A stretch of 10,227 nt of DNA. Source: Victivallales bacterium (lineage in GTDB: Bacteria; Verrucomicrobiota; Lentisphaeria; Victivallales; SZUA-371). Below are positions 1 through 6,703 of this stretch, piece after piece. A model generated the notes under the pieces. The model searched no databases and was not told the DNA's origin. It saw nothing but the letters and a program-made list of their open reading frames with translations. The stretch's first letter is position 1. The number at the start of each line of letters is the position of its first letter. Both the position numbers and the translations under genes were made by a program. The stretch lies in assembly GCA_028691155.1 (NCBI GenBank), contig JAQUZV010000057.1, forward strand, positions 1 to 10,227. The letters run 5' to 3'.

Positions 1-1
1 G

Positions 2-937
2 GCGTGGCTGCTGGAAATCGGCGACACTCTCGGCGGTGCGGCGGGAGGACTGCTGATGGCCTGGGGGCTGTTGCCGTTGCTGGGTCCGGTAACGGCGCTG
101 TGGGGGTTGGGACTGCTGACGGCGGGCGGTATTTTGTTGGCGGGAATTTCCGGATTATGGCGTCGGCCCCGGTGCCGTGCCGGTTTACTGACCGCGGTGG
201 TTTTCCTGGTCCCGGCGGCAATGCCGTTGCGGGGGGATACGACGTTGGCGTCGGCATTGCCGCTGAAGCATTATTTTTCGCCGCCGGTGACCGCGGTGCC
301 GCTGTCGCTTGCGGTTCACGGGAAAACCTATACTCTGACGGCGCTGGATGTTTCGACTTCGGGCCGGCGCGTCGGATATATTATCGATTCGGGGCAGTTT
401 GCTCCGGAGGTGCGCGGTTACGGCGGGCCGATTCGACTGACGATTCTGGTTGATGCGACGGGCAAGCTGCTGGATTTTGTGGTCGGGGACAATCGGGAGA
501 CGCCGCGGTTTCTGCAACGGGTCATGGCGAAAAAAACCGAACTGTTGGGACATAATATTTTTACCGGCGCCGTGGGATTTTCCGGGGATGCCGTGACCGG
601 AGCCACCTTTTCCGCCCGGGGCATTACCGCCGCCCTGAATTTGTCGGGGCGCCGCTGTGCCGCGGCCTTGCATACCACCGACATTGGCGGCACGACCGGG
701 GATAAATCGGCGCCTAATTCGGCGTCGGTTTCGCCATCGACTTCGGCGTCGGTTTCGCCATCGACTTCGGCGTCGGTTTCGCCATTGACTTCGGCGCCGG
801 TTTCGCCATCGACTTCGGCGTCGGTTTCGCCGCCACCCGGCGGTCCTCGTGATATCGACGGCAAGGTTTACCGGCGGATGATCGAAGCGGGTAAGCTTTC
901 CTCTCACCGCGCCCTTTACTGGCACGACGCCGATTGA
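2..937 (+). CDS. Membrane protein with C-terminal FMN-binding domain (5'-truncated by the window)
   Basis: The frame is open from base 2 and stops with TGA at 935-937, so the start lies upstream; 311 residues are visible. ATG 56 is internal, because the residues before it (LEIGDTLGGAAGG) continue the same hydrophobic pattern. Visible residues 5-50 form two or more helices resembling the last helices of the membrane module found in spermidine-synthase-like proteins (D-LGGA-G, LLPLLG). Another hydrophobic stretch lies at about 60-75. Residues 90-215 look like an FMN_bind domain of the RnfG/NqrC type: GYGGPIRL, then SGDAVTGAT, where the last Thr (codon 605-607) would be the covalent FMN acceptor set by ApbE. 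The domain should sit outside the cytoplasmic membrane and carry electrons. A Ser/Thr/Pro repeat linker and a charged tail (VYRRMIEAGKLSSHRALYW) follow. The FMN domain is fairly certain; the identity of the N-terminal module is inferred from a fragment. Confidence 0.78.
   Translation, partial: AWLLEIGDTLGGAAGGLLMAWGLLPLLGPVTALWGLGLLTAGGILLAGISGLWRRPRCRAGLLTAVVFLVPAAMPLRGDTTLASALPLKHYFSPPVTAVPLSLAVHGKTYTLTALDVSTSGRRVGYIIDSGQFAPEVRGYGGPIRLTILVDATGKLLDFVVGDNRETPRFLQRVMAKKTELLGHNIFTGAVGFSGDAVTGATFSARGITAALNLSGRRCAAALHTTDIGGTTGDKSAPNSASVSPSTSASVSPSTSASVSPLTSAPVSPSTSASVSPPPGGPRDIDGKVYRRMIEAGKLSSHRALYWHDAD
721..831 (+). repeat. 24-bp in-frame tandem repeat, about 4.6 copies
   Basis: Units start at 721, 745, 769, 793 and 817 (the last is 15 bases). 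The first two are identical. The third has one change (cat-c to cat-t) and the fourth has one change (gcgt to gcgc). Each unit encodes the 8-residue Ser/Ala/Val/Pro/Thr motif SASVSPST, forming a flexible linker between the FMN-binding domain and the C-terminal tail of the gene. Because 24 is a multiple of 3, gain or loss of units would change linker length without a frameshift. Confidence 0.95.
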
Positions 938-993
938 CGGTGGCGGGATCCTCGTCGCGGCCGGGATTTCGGGGGCAAACGTCGGTAGGACGA

Positions 994-1021
994 TTGCAAT
1001 CGCCCGAATCCGGGGTATTAT
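994..1021 (+). promoter_or_regulatory. Candidate sigma70-type promoter of the rfb operon
   Basis: TTGCAA (994-999) and TATTAT (1016-1021) are separated by 16 bases and match the -35 and -10 consensus at 4/6 and 5/6 positions. They lie in the only AT-rich part of the 116-bp gap before rfbB. A perfect 12-base palindrome, CGATTGCAATCG (991-1002), covers the -35 element and could be an operator. This is pattern matching only; no transcription start is known. Confidence 0.45.
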
Positions 1022-1040
1022 TATTTCACCAAATTTATTC

Positions 1041-1046
1041 AGAGGA
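1041..1046 (+). promoter_or_regulatory. Ribosome binding site deciding the rfbB start
   Basis: AGAGGA lies 7 bases before ATG 1054. The reading frame is open back to 934, but the Rossmann-fold start (KRIMITGGAGFIG) begins immediately after ATG 1054, and the upstream residues have no family counterpart. This supports 1054 rather than the longer frame. Confidence 0.8.
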
Positions 1047-1053
1047 AAATTGT

Positions 1054-2124
1054 ATGAGCGGGAAGAGAATCATGATCACCGGCGGCGCGGGATTTATCGG
1101 GTCGGCATTGATTCGATATCTGATTCGGGCGACCGGGTGCGAAGTGTGCAATCTGGACAAACTCACCTATGCCGGCAACCTTGATAGTCTGAAGGAGGTT
1201 GCCTCTTCGCCGCGTTATCGTTTTTCGCAACTCGATATCTGCGATCCGGTCGGCGTGGCCCGGCTGTTGGCGGAATTCCGGCCGGATGCCATCATGCACC
1301 TGGCGGCGGAAACCCACGTCGACCGCTCGATTGACAGTCCGTTGGCTTTCATTCAAACCAATGTGATGGGGACCGCCAATCTGCTGCATTGTGCCACCGG
1401 TTATTGGCGGACGTTGCCGGAAGCGGAGCGGCAGGCTTTCCGTTTTCAGCATATTTCCACCGACGAAGTATACGGTTCGCTCGGTTCGGACGGATATTTT
1501 ACCGAAACTACGCCCTATGATCCGCAATCGCCCTATTCGGCCGCCAAGGCGGGGAGCGATCATCTGGTACGCGCCTGGGGCCATACTTTCGGATTGCCGG
1601 TGCTGGTGAGTAATTGTTCCAATAACTACGGACCCTGTCAGTTTCCGGAAAAACTGATTCCGCTGGTGATTCTGAATGCCTTGGACGGAAAGGCGTTGCC
1701 GATTTATGGCCGGGGTGAGAACGTTCGCGACTGGTTGTATGTGGAGGACCATGCCAAAGCCCTGTGGCTGATCAACCGGCAGGGCGTTCCCGGGGAGACG
1801 TACAATATCGGCGGGCATAACGAGCGGACCAATCTGGAGGTGGTGCGGACCATTTGCCGGATCCTCGATGAAGTGCGGTCGCGGGGTGCCGGTTCCTATG
1901 CCGACCTGATCACCTTTGTGCCCGACCGGCCGGGGCACGATCTGCGCTATGCCATCGATGCCGATAAACTGCGCCGGGAGTTGGGCTGGCAGCCGGAGGA
2001 AAATTTCGATACCGGCATCCGCCGTACCGTGCAGTGGTATTTGGACAACCGATGGTGGTGGGAACCGATCCGATCCGGAAAATATGCCGGGCAACGGCTC
2101 GGGAAAGGAGAGCGGCGGGCATGA
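1054..2124 (+). CDS. rfbB: dTDP-glucose 4,6-dehydratase
   Basis: RfbB/RmlB, an extended short-chain dehydrogenase, converts dTDP-D-glucose to dTDP-4-keto-6-deoxy-D-glucose with bound NAD+. It is the second step of dTDP-L-rhamnose synthesis and is cytoplasmic. The 356 residues match the usual family length of about 350. The NAD-binding GGAGFIG is at residues 10-16. The catalytic STDEVYG is at 135-141, with Thr136, Asp137 and Glu138 as the family triad, and YSAAK gives Tyr161 and Lys165. The substrate-side motif SNCSNNYGP and the C-terminal RPGHDLRYAID are also present. It is the first gene of a four-gene operon, and its TGA overlaps the rfbA ATG as ATGA (2121-2124). All key residues seen are intact. 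Confidence 0.97.
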   Translation: MSGKRIMITGGAGFIGSALIRYLIRATGCEVCNLDKLTYAGNLDSLKEVASSPRYRFSQLDICDPVGVARLLAEFRPDAIMHLAAETHVDRSIDSPLAFIQTNVMGTANLLHCATGYWRTLPEAERQAFRFQHISTDEVYGSLGSDGYFTETTPYDPQSPYSAAKAGSDHLVRAWGHTFGLPVLVSNCSNNYGPCQFPEKLIPLVILNALDGKALPIYGRGENVRDWLYVEDHAKALWLINRQGVPGETYNIGGHNERTNLEVVRTICRILDEVRSRGAGSYADLITFVPDRPGHDLRYAIDADKLRRELGWQPEENFDTGIRRTVQWYLDNRWWWEPIRSGKYAGQRLGKGERRA

Positions 2125-2993
2125 GGAAAGGCATTGTTCTGGCCGGAGGGGCGGGGACGCGGCTGCATCCGATTACCTGCGGCGTATCCAAACAGTTGCT
2201 GGCGGTATACGACAAACCGATGATTTACTATCCGATCAGCGTTTTGATGTTGGCGGGAATCCGCGAAATATTGGTGATTACGACACCGGAAGATCAGGAC
2301 GGGTTTATCCGGCTGCTGGGTGACGGCTCGGGTTTCGGGGTGCGGTTGAGCTATGCGGTGCAGCCGTCGCCGGACGGTCTGGCCCAGGCGTTTATCATCG
2401 GCGAAAAATTTATCGGTTCCGATGCGGTGGCGTTGGTTCTGGGCGATAATATCTTTTACGGCGCCAATCTGAGCGGACTGTTGCGACAGGCGGCGGAGCG
2501 GGAACGGGGGGCGACGGTTTTCGGCTGCTACGTTTGCGATCCGGAACGTTTCGGGGTAGTGGAATTCGATGCCGCCGGCAAAGCGGTTTCCATCGAGGAA
2601 AAACCGGCAAGGCCGAAATCCCATTATGCCGTGACCGGACTCTATTTTTATGATAATGAGGTGGTGGAGATTGCCCGGCGGATCAAACCTTCATCGCGCG
2701 GCGAACTGGAGATTACCAGCGTCAACAATGCTTATCTCCAGCGCGGCGAGCTCCGGGTGGAAAAATTGGGGCGCGGCTTTGCCTGGCTGGATACCGGTAC
2801 TTACGCCAGTTTGCTCGATGCCGCCAATTTCATCCATACCGTGGAAACACGGCAGGGACTACAGGTGGCCTGCCTCCAGGAGATCGCCTACGAAAACGGC
2901 TGGATGAGCAAGGACGAGGTGCGTCGAAGCATTGCCGCACTGATGAAAACGGAATACGGGCAGTATCTGGCCCGGCTTATTGACGGGAAATGA
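2121..2993 (+). CDS. rfbA: Glucose-1-phosphate thymidylyltransferase
   Basis: RfbA/RmlA joins glucose-1-phosphate and dTTP into dTDP-glucose, the first committed step of the rhamnose pathway and the usual point of feedback by dTDP-rhamnose. The 290 residues match the family. The nucleotidyltransferase signature GGAGTRLHP is at residues 9-17 with SKQ following (Lys24). LGDN at 107-110 gives the metal ligand Asp109, and WLDTG gives the second, Asp224. The motif VEKL...FAWLDTGT is typical of RmlA. The start at ATG 2121 is preferred over the frame's earlier ATG at 2034, which lies inside rfbB. AGGAG at 2106-2110 sits 10 bases before it. The gene overlaps rfbB by ATGA and rfbC by ATGA (2990-2993), so translational coupling is likely. 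Confidence 0.97.
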   Translation: MRKGIVLAGGAGTRLHPITCGVSKQLLAVYDKPMIYYPISVLMLAGIREILVITTPEDQDGFIRLLGDGSGFGVRLSYAVQPSPDGLAQAFIIGEKFIGSDAVALVLGDNIFYGANLSGLLRQAAERERGATVFGCYVCDPERFGVVEFDAAGKAVSIEEKPARPKSHYAVTGLYFYDNEVVEIARRIKPSSRGELEITSVNNAYLQRGELRVEKLGRGFAWLDTGTYASLLDAANFIHTVETRQGLQVACLQEIAYENGWMSKDEVRRSIAALMKTEYGQYLARLIDGK

Positions 2994-3568
2994 AGATGAA
3001 AGTAACAGCAACCGAACTCCCGGGAGTGGTTATTGTCGAGCCGCAACTGTTCGGCGACGCCCGGGGCTATTTTTTCGAATCCTGGAATCGAGACCGCTTT
3101 GCCGCGGCGGGAATCCAGGTCGATTTCATTCAGGACAATGAATCGAAGTCGCGGTTCGGCGTGATCCGGGGACTGCATTACCAGGCGGCGCCCTATGCCC
3201 AGGCCAAACTGGTGCGGGTGATTGCGGGTGCGGTGTTGGATGTGGCGGTCGATATCCGCCGCGGCTCGCCCACTTTCGGACGGTATGTGGCGGTGGAGTT
3301 GTCCGGGGACAACAAACGGCAGATGTTTGTGCCGCGCGGCTTTGCCCATGGTTTTGCCGTATTGAGCGAAACGGTGATCTTCGTCTACAAGTGTGACAAT
3401 AAATATATGCCGTCGCACGAGCGCGGCATTGCCTTCGACGATCCCGCGTTGGGGATCGACTGGCAGGTGCGGGCGGATAGTTTTATTCTGTCGCCCAAGG
3501 ACACCTGCAACCCGTCTCTGGCCGAGGCCGAACTGTTCGATTACCACCGGCAGGAGTATTGGTCATGA
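2990..3568 (+). CDS. rfbC: dTDP-4-dehydrorhamnose 3,5-epimerase
   Basis: RfbC/RmlC is a cupin epimerase that inverts C3 and C5 of dTDP-4-keto-6-deoxyglucose to give the L-lyxo sugar. The 192 residues are slightly longer than the common 180-185. With ATG 2990 as start, the catalytic base in RGLHYQ is His63, tyrosines fall at 133 and 139 (VYKCDNKY), and LSPKD gives Asp171 as the likely partner of His63. These positions agree closely with characterised enzymes. The cupin strand VPRGFAHGF is present. A second in-frame ATG at 2996 is possible and would remove only two residues. ATG 2990 gives the same ATGA overlap seen at the other operon junctions, although no strong Shine-Dalgarno sequence precedes it. 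Confidence 0.96.
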   Translation: MKMKVTATELPGVVIVEPQLFGDARGYFFESWNRDRFAAAGIQVDFIQDNESKSRFGVIRGLHYQAAPYAQAKLVRVIAGAVLDVAVDIRRGSPTFGRYVAVELSGDNKRQMFVPRGFAHGFAVLSETVIFVYKCDNKYMPSHERGIAFDDPALGIDWQVRADSFILSPKDTCNPSLAEAELFDYHRQEYWS

Positions 3569-4407
3569 AAGTATTGTTGACCGGAGGCAACGGGATGTTA
3601 GGGCGGACGCTGGCCGCCGAATGGTCCGATTTCACCGTAATTTCGACGGATCTGCCGGAGGCCGATATTACCGATGCCGCCGGTTTCGATGCCGTGGTCG
3701 GGGAATACTGTCCCGATGCGGTGGTTCATTGTGCCGCCATGACGGCGGTGGATAAATGTGAAACCGAACGCGAACTGGCCTATAAACTCAACGCGTTCGG
3801 CAGCGGCAACGTGGCGGCGGCCTGCCGGCGGCATCACGTCCGGCTGATCGCGATTTCCACCGATTATGTCTTTGCCGGCGATCTCGACCGCCCTTATCAC
3901 GAGTTCGACGCGCCGGGGGCCGGAACGGTTTACGGCCGGACCAAATGGGCGGGGGAAGAGCTGATCCGGCGGCATTGTCCGAACCATCTGATTGCCCGGA
4001 TCTCCTGGTTGTACGGCGCGGGCGGGCCGAGTTTCGTCCATACCATGATGCAACTGGCCGACGGGTCGCGGCCGGAGCTGAAGGTGGTGGCGGACCAACG
4101 GGGCAACCCGACGTCGGCGTCGGCGGTGGCGCGGCAACTGCAATTGCTGTTGTGGCATCCGGAACTGGTCGGGACGTTTCATCTGACCTGCGAGGGCGAG
4201 GCCTCATGGTATGAATTGGCGCAGGAACTGTTCCGGCTGACGGGCACGGTGCAGCGGGTGGTGCCGTGCACGACGGCGGAATTTCCGCGTCCGGCGCCGC
4301 GCCCGGTCAACTCCCGGCTGGATAAGATGATGTTGCGGCTGGCCGGTTTGCCTCCCATGCCCCATTGGCGGGAGGCTCTGGCGGAATTCGTCACCCGCGA
4401 ATTCTGA
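3565..4407 (+). CDS. rfbD: dTDP-4-dehydrorhamnose reductase
   Basis: RfbD/RmlD reduces dTDP-4-keto-L-rhamnose to dTDP-L-rhamnose with NAD(P)H, the last step of the pathway. It has 280 residues, close to the usual 280-300. The nucleotide-binding GGNGMLG is at residues 7-13. ISTDYVFAG contains Thr99 and Asp100. YGRTKWAGE gives the catalytic pair Tyr123 and Lys127. The C-terminal region with RPVNSRLD is characteristic of RmlD. AGGAG at 3552-3556 is well spaced before ATG 3565, which overlaps the rfbC stop as ATGA. It is the last rfb gene, and no convincing intrinsic terminator follows it. Confidence 0.96.
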   Translation: MKVLLTGGNGMLGRTLAAEWSDFTVISTDLPEADITDAAGFDAVVGEYCPDAVVHCAAMTAVDKCETERELAYKLNAFGSGNVAAACRRHHVRLIAISTDYVFAGDLDRPYHEFDAPGAGTVYGRTKWAGEELIRRHCPNHLIARISWLYGAGGPSFVHTMMQLADGSRPELKVVADQRGNPTSASAVARQLQLLLWHPELVGTFHLTCEGEASWYELAQELFRLTGTVQRVVPCTTAEFPRPAPRPVNSRLDKMMLRLAGLPPMPHWREALAEFVTREF

Positions 4408-4491
4408 TTGCCGCTCGGCGTGGCGGCGGTATCGGCGCCATGACGACGCGGTCATTCTCGTAAGGGGCAAAATGTGATTCCAGGGGAAAAA

Positions 4492-5112
4492 ATGGGAGAA
4501 AAAGTCTATTTCGCCGGTGAGCTTTTCGATCACAAGCACTTAATCGGCAACCGACTGCTGGCCGACGGCATCCGCATGGCCGCCGGGGATCGTTATGAAC
4601 CGGTTCTGCCGCAGGAAACCGAACCGCCGGAAATACGTGCTTTGGCCATCCGCAATCACGATTTCAGGTTGTTGTTCGAGTGCCGGGCGGCGGTATTCAA
4701 TTTCGACGGAACCGACCTCGACTCCGGCACGGTGGTTGAATTCGTCACGGCCAAAATGCTCGATCTGCCCGCGGTGATTCTCCGGTCCGATTTTCGTCAT
4801 TCCGGCGATCAGGAGGAGGGCGGCGATCCGTGGAACCTGATGTGTTCCGGTTATCCCCGCACCGCGTCATTGAGCATCAATGCCATGACTTTGTATCAGC
4901 GTCACGGCGCGAAGACGACGGCTTCTTCCAACCTGATTGCCGGGATTTACGGGGAACTCGGGACCGCGGTGGTGCGCGAACTCGATCGGGTGATGGCATT
5001 GCCGCCGCTGCATACTCCGGAAGAACGGGAACGGATTTATCGTTGGGTTGCCGCTTCGCTGGGCGGTAATCTGCTGCCGTTACGGGAAATTACTGGAAGA
5101 AGGAGGCCTTGA
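4492..5112 (+). CDS. Nucleoside 2-deoxyribosyltransferase family protein
   Basis: The 206-residue protein matches the NDT fold. KVYFAGELF at residues 4-12 corresponds to the family's first strand and loop (K-[IV]-Y-[LF]-A-G). VLPQE follows, and FNFDGTDLDSGTVVE matches the active-site pattern DG-x-x-x-D-SGT-x-x-E with the probable nucleophile Glu83 (codon 4738-4740). Family members cleave or transfer 2-deoxyribose between bases in nucleotide salvage, or hydrolyse deoxynucleoside monophosphates; the exact substrate cannot be read here. AGGGG at 4482-4486 precedes ATG 4492. A GTG at 4474 with AAGGGG at 4462-4467 would add six residues and cannot be excluded. The gap to rfbD is 84 bp, so read-through from the rfb operon is possible. 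The 3' end overlaps the convergent marC-like gene by 23 bp. Confidence 0.82.
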   Translation: MGEKVYFAGELFDHKHLIGNRLLADGIRMAAGDRYEPVLPQETEPPEIRALAIRNHDFRLLFECRAAVFNFDGTDLDSGTVVEFVTAKMLDLPAVILRSDFRHSGDQEEGGDPWNLMCSGYPRTASLSINAMTLYQRHGAKTTASSNLIAGIYGELGTAVVRELDRVMALPPLHTPEERERIYRWVAASLGGNLLPLREITGRRRP

Positions 5113-5674
5113 TGCCGTTGACCAGCATCTCGACGGCAATTCCGGTCAGCAGCAGCCCCATCAGCGATTCGGAGGCATCGACTGCTTTCTTTCCCAGCCA
5201 TTTGGCGAGGGGATGAGCAAACATCAGGATCAGCGTGGTCGGCAGCCAGGCCAGAACCAGGGCCGCAATGCCGTAGAGCAGCGAAGCGCCGGATTTGCCG
5301 CTGACCAGAATTACCGTGGTAATTGCCGAGGGCCCGGCAATCATCGGAATGGCCAGAGGAACAATAAACGGATCGGCGCTGTGCTTCTGATTGACAATGG
5401 CGGAACCGAAGACCATTTGCATCGCAATCAGAAACAGGATGACGCCGCCGGCAATCCCCAGCGAACCGCGACTGATTTGCAGCCAGGCCAGAATCCGTCC
5501 GCCCGCCACCAGAAACAACAGCAGTACCCCCAGCGCAATTACGGCTTCGCGGAAAATTGTGGTACGGCGATGTTCCGGCGGCACCTCTTTCAGCTCTTCG
5601 ACAAAAAAAGGGATATTGCCGAACGGATCCATGACCAGAAACAACAAAATTGCGGTTGAGACGATGAATGACAT
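5090..5674 (-). CDS. MarC family integral membrane protein
   Basis: The 194-residue, very hydrophobic protein has about six predicted membrane helices. It shows the family's landmarks: MDPFGNIPFF near the N-terminus (residues 15-24), AIPMIAGPSAITTVI at 108-122 in the middle, and LMGLLLTGIAVEMLVNGI at the C-terminus. MarC/UPF0056 proteins are inner-membrane proteins of unclear transport role; the old link to multiple antibiotic resistance was not upheld for E. coli MarC. The frame is open further upstream to 5755, but that extension is polar and repeat-encoded, whereas ATG 5672-5674 begins directly with the first helix. A GGGGAA lies 10-12 bases before it. The gene may be co-transcribed with the exported protein gene 99 bp upstream. 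Confidence 0.92.
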   Translation of the reverse strand: MSFIVSTAILLFLVMDPFGNIPFFVEELKEVPPEHRRTTIFREAVIALGVLLLFLVAGGRILAWLQISRGSLGIAGGVILFLIAMQMVFGSAIVNQKHSADPFIVPLAIPMIAGPSAITTVILVSGKSGASLLYGIAALVLAWLPTTLILMFAHPLAKWLGKKAVDASESLMGLLLTGIAVEMLVNGIKASFFQ

Positions 5675-5693
5675 TTTGATTTTATTCCCCGCT

Positions 5694-5744
5694 CGTCCCC
5701 GGTTTTTCCCTGTGGCGTGACCGTCCCCGGTTTTTCCCCGGTTT
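5694..5744. repeat. Short direct repeats between the exported protein gene and the marC-like gene
   Basis: A 17-base sequence, CGTCCCCGGTTTTTCCC, occurs at 5694-5710 and again at 5722-5738 with a 28-base period. A third partial copy, TCCCCGGTTT, follows at 5735-5744. The repeats fill much of the 99-bp gap between the two minus-strand genes, directly upstream of the marC-like start. The function is unknown; replication slippage or a binding array are both possible. Confidence 0.85.
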
Positions 5745-5773
5745 GGAATCGGCACCCGCCGATGATCTTGCGG

Positions 5774-6703
5774 TTACTCCAGCAATTTTCTTTCGATCTC
5801 CCGGCAGATATCTTCCCATTCCTCGCCGGTAATGGTCTGCTGGTGGAACTCGATGGGCGAGCCGTCACCGTCGGCCAGACGGAAAAAGAAATCCCAGTCC
5901 CGGTCGATGTTGACGACCTTGACGACAATCAGATTATAACCTTGGTTCAACCTGACGTACGGCACTTTGTCCTGATCGATGCGTCCCGTGCGTGCCGCCA
6001 TATTATAGGTGTGCACCAGACGGCCGTTGATCCAGACTTTGATGTAATCGTCGCTGCCGGTCAGCAACTGCAACTCGTGCAGCTCCTCCGGCGCCCACAG
6101 CAACGTCACCGCATAAGCGGCGGTATCGGAGGCGGCGGTTCCGAAAATGCGGTTGAGGTCGATGTCGCCGAGATTCTTTTCACCAATGCCGCCGGAGAAA
6201 CGCCAGGCATACGAATGGAGCGGCGGAATTTTTTCCGGGGACATGAATTCATGGTGTATGGCCCGCCCCGCCGGACGATCGGCCGTCGACCGGAATTGAA
6301 ACGGTCCGATCAGATACCAGGACATGATAAAAGAGTGTTCATTCAGAAAACCGCCTTTGCTGTTGATGGCGGTAATGGCATTGCAGAACATCGGCTGAGC
6401 CGGATCTTCGAAGGCATTTCCAGGTGGAGGCGCGGCAATGACCTGATTGTTCACCGGGCGCGGCGGCGGTATCGGCCGATGCGGCGGTGGCGGCGTCTGT
6501 TTTACCGCAACTGTTTTAGGAGGGGACGGCGGAATCTCGACCGGGGTTGCCGGCGGCGCCGCCGAAACGGTCGGTTTTTCCGATGTCACGGACGAACGGC
6601 ACCCGGGCCAGAGCAATATTCCCGCCCCGACCAGCAACAATGAAAATGATTGTTGTATTAATCTGGTTGCCTGCATGAAAAAACCGTTCGATGTTGATTT
6701 CAT
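5774..6703 (-). CDS. Exported, probably lipid-anchored protein with C-terminal beta-sandwich domain
   Basis: The 309-residue protein has a basic N-terminus, a hydrophobic stretch (residues 19-32) and Cys35 in LLWPGC. This resembles a lipoprotein signal, although Trp and Pro at -3 and -2 make the lipobox atypical. An internal Met10 would give a more ordinary 25-residue signal. Residues 47-95 are proline-rich, suggesting a flexible spacer. Residues 127-280 form one beta-sandwich-like domain: WYLIGPFQF, AYAVTLLWAPEE, GSDDYIKVWINGRLVH, DQDKVPYVRLNQGYN and RDWDFFFRLAD. This pattern recurs in secreted Planctomycetes/Lentisphaerae proteins, often next to glycoside hydrolase or other catalytic domains, where it is thought to bind ligand or carbohydrate. 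No catalytic domain is present here. It lies divergent from the sensor kinase and upstream of the marC-like gene. The domain family is recognised by pattern; the function is unknown. Confidence 0.8.
   Translation of the reverse strand: MKSTSNGFFMQATRLIQQSFSLLLVGAGILLWPGCRSSVTSEKPTVSAAPPATPVEIPPSPPKTVAVKQTPPPPHRPIPPPRPVNNQVIAAPPPGNAFEDPAQPMFCNAITAINSKGGFLNEHSFIMSWYLIGPFQFRSTADRPAGRAIHHEFMSPEKIPPLHSYAWRFSGGIGEKNLGDIDLNRIFGTAASDTAAYAVTLLWAPEELHELQLLTGSDDYIKVWINGRLVHTYNMAARTGRIDQDKVPYVRLNQGYNLIVVKVVNIDRDWDFFFRLADGDGSPIEFHQQTITGEEWEDICREIERKLLE

Noticed and set aside
4..453. Plus-strand open frame in another phase over the FMN-binding gene
   Set aside because: It has a Gly/Ala/Arg-rich composition without motifs and overlaps a well-supported gene.
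721..831. Possible CRISPR-like array
   Set aside because: The units are contiguous with no spacers, stay in frame and encode a Ser/Thr/Pro linker, so this is a coding tandem repeat.
185..925. Minus-strand frame with Arg/Trp-rich repeats
   Set aside because: The repeats are only the complement of the 24-bp coding repeat. The plus-strand frame carries a recognisable FMN-binding domain.
1039..2094. Long open frame (351 codons) on the minus strand opposite rfbB
   Set aside because: It is the antisense shadow of a gene with intact catalytic motifs in GC-rich DNA. The translation is rich in Arg, Pro and His with no recognisable domain.
4410..4455. Possible terminator after rfbD
   Set aside because: GCCGC/GCGGC (4410-4427) and ATGAC/GTCAT (4440-4455) can form short stems, but neither is followed by a T-run and both stems are only 5 bp.
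5048..5659. 203-codon plus-strand frame opposite the marC-like gene
   Set aside because: The Gln/Asn/Arg-rich product is the complement of hydrophobic codons of a recognisable membrane protein.
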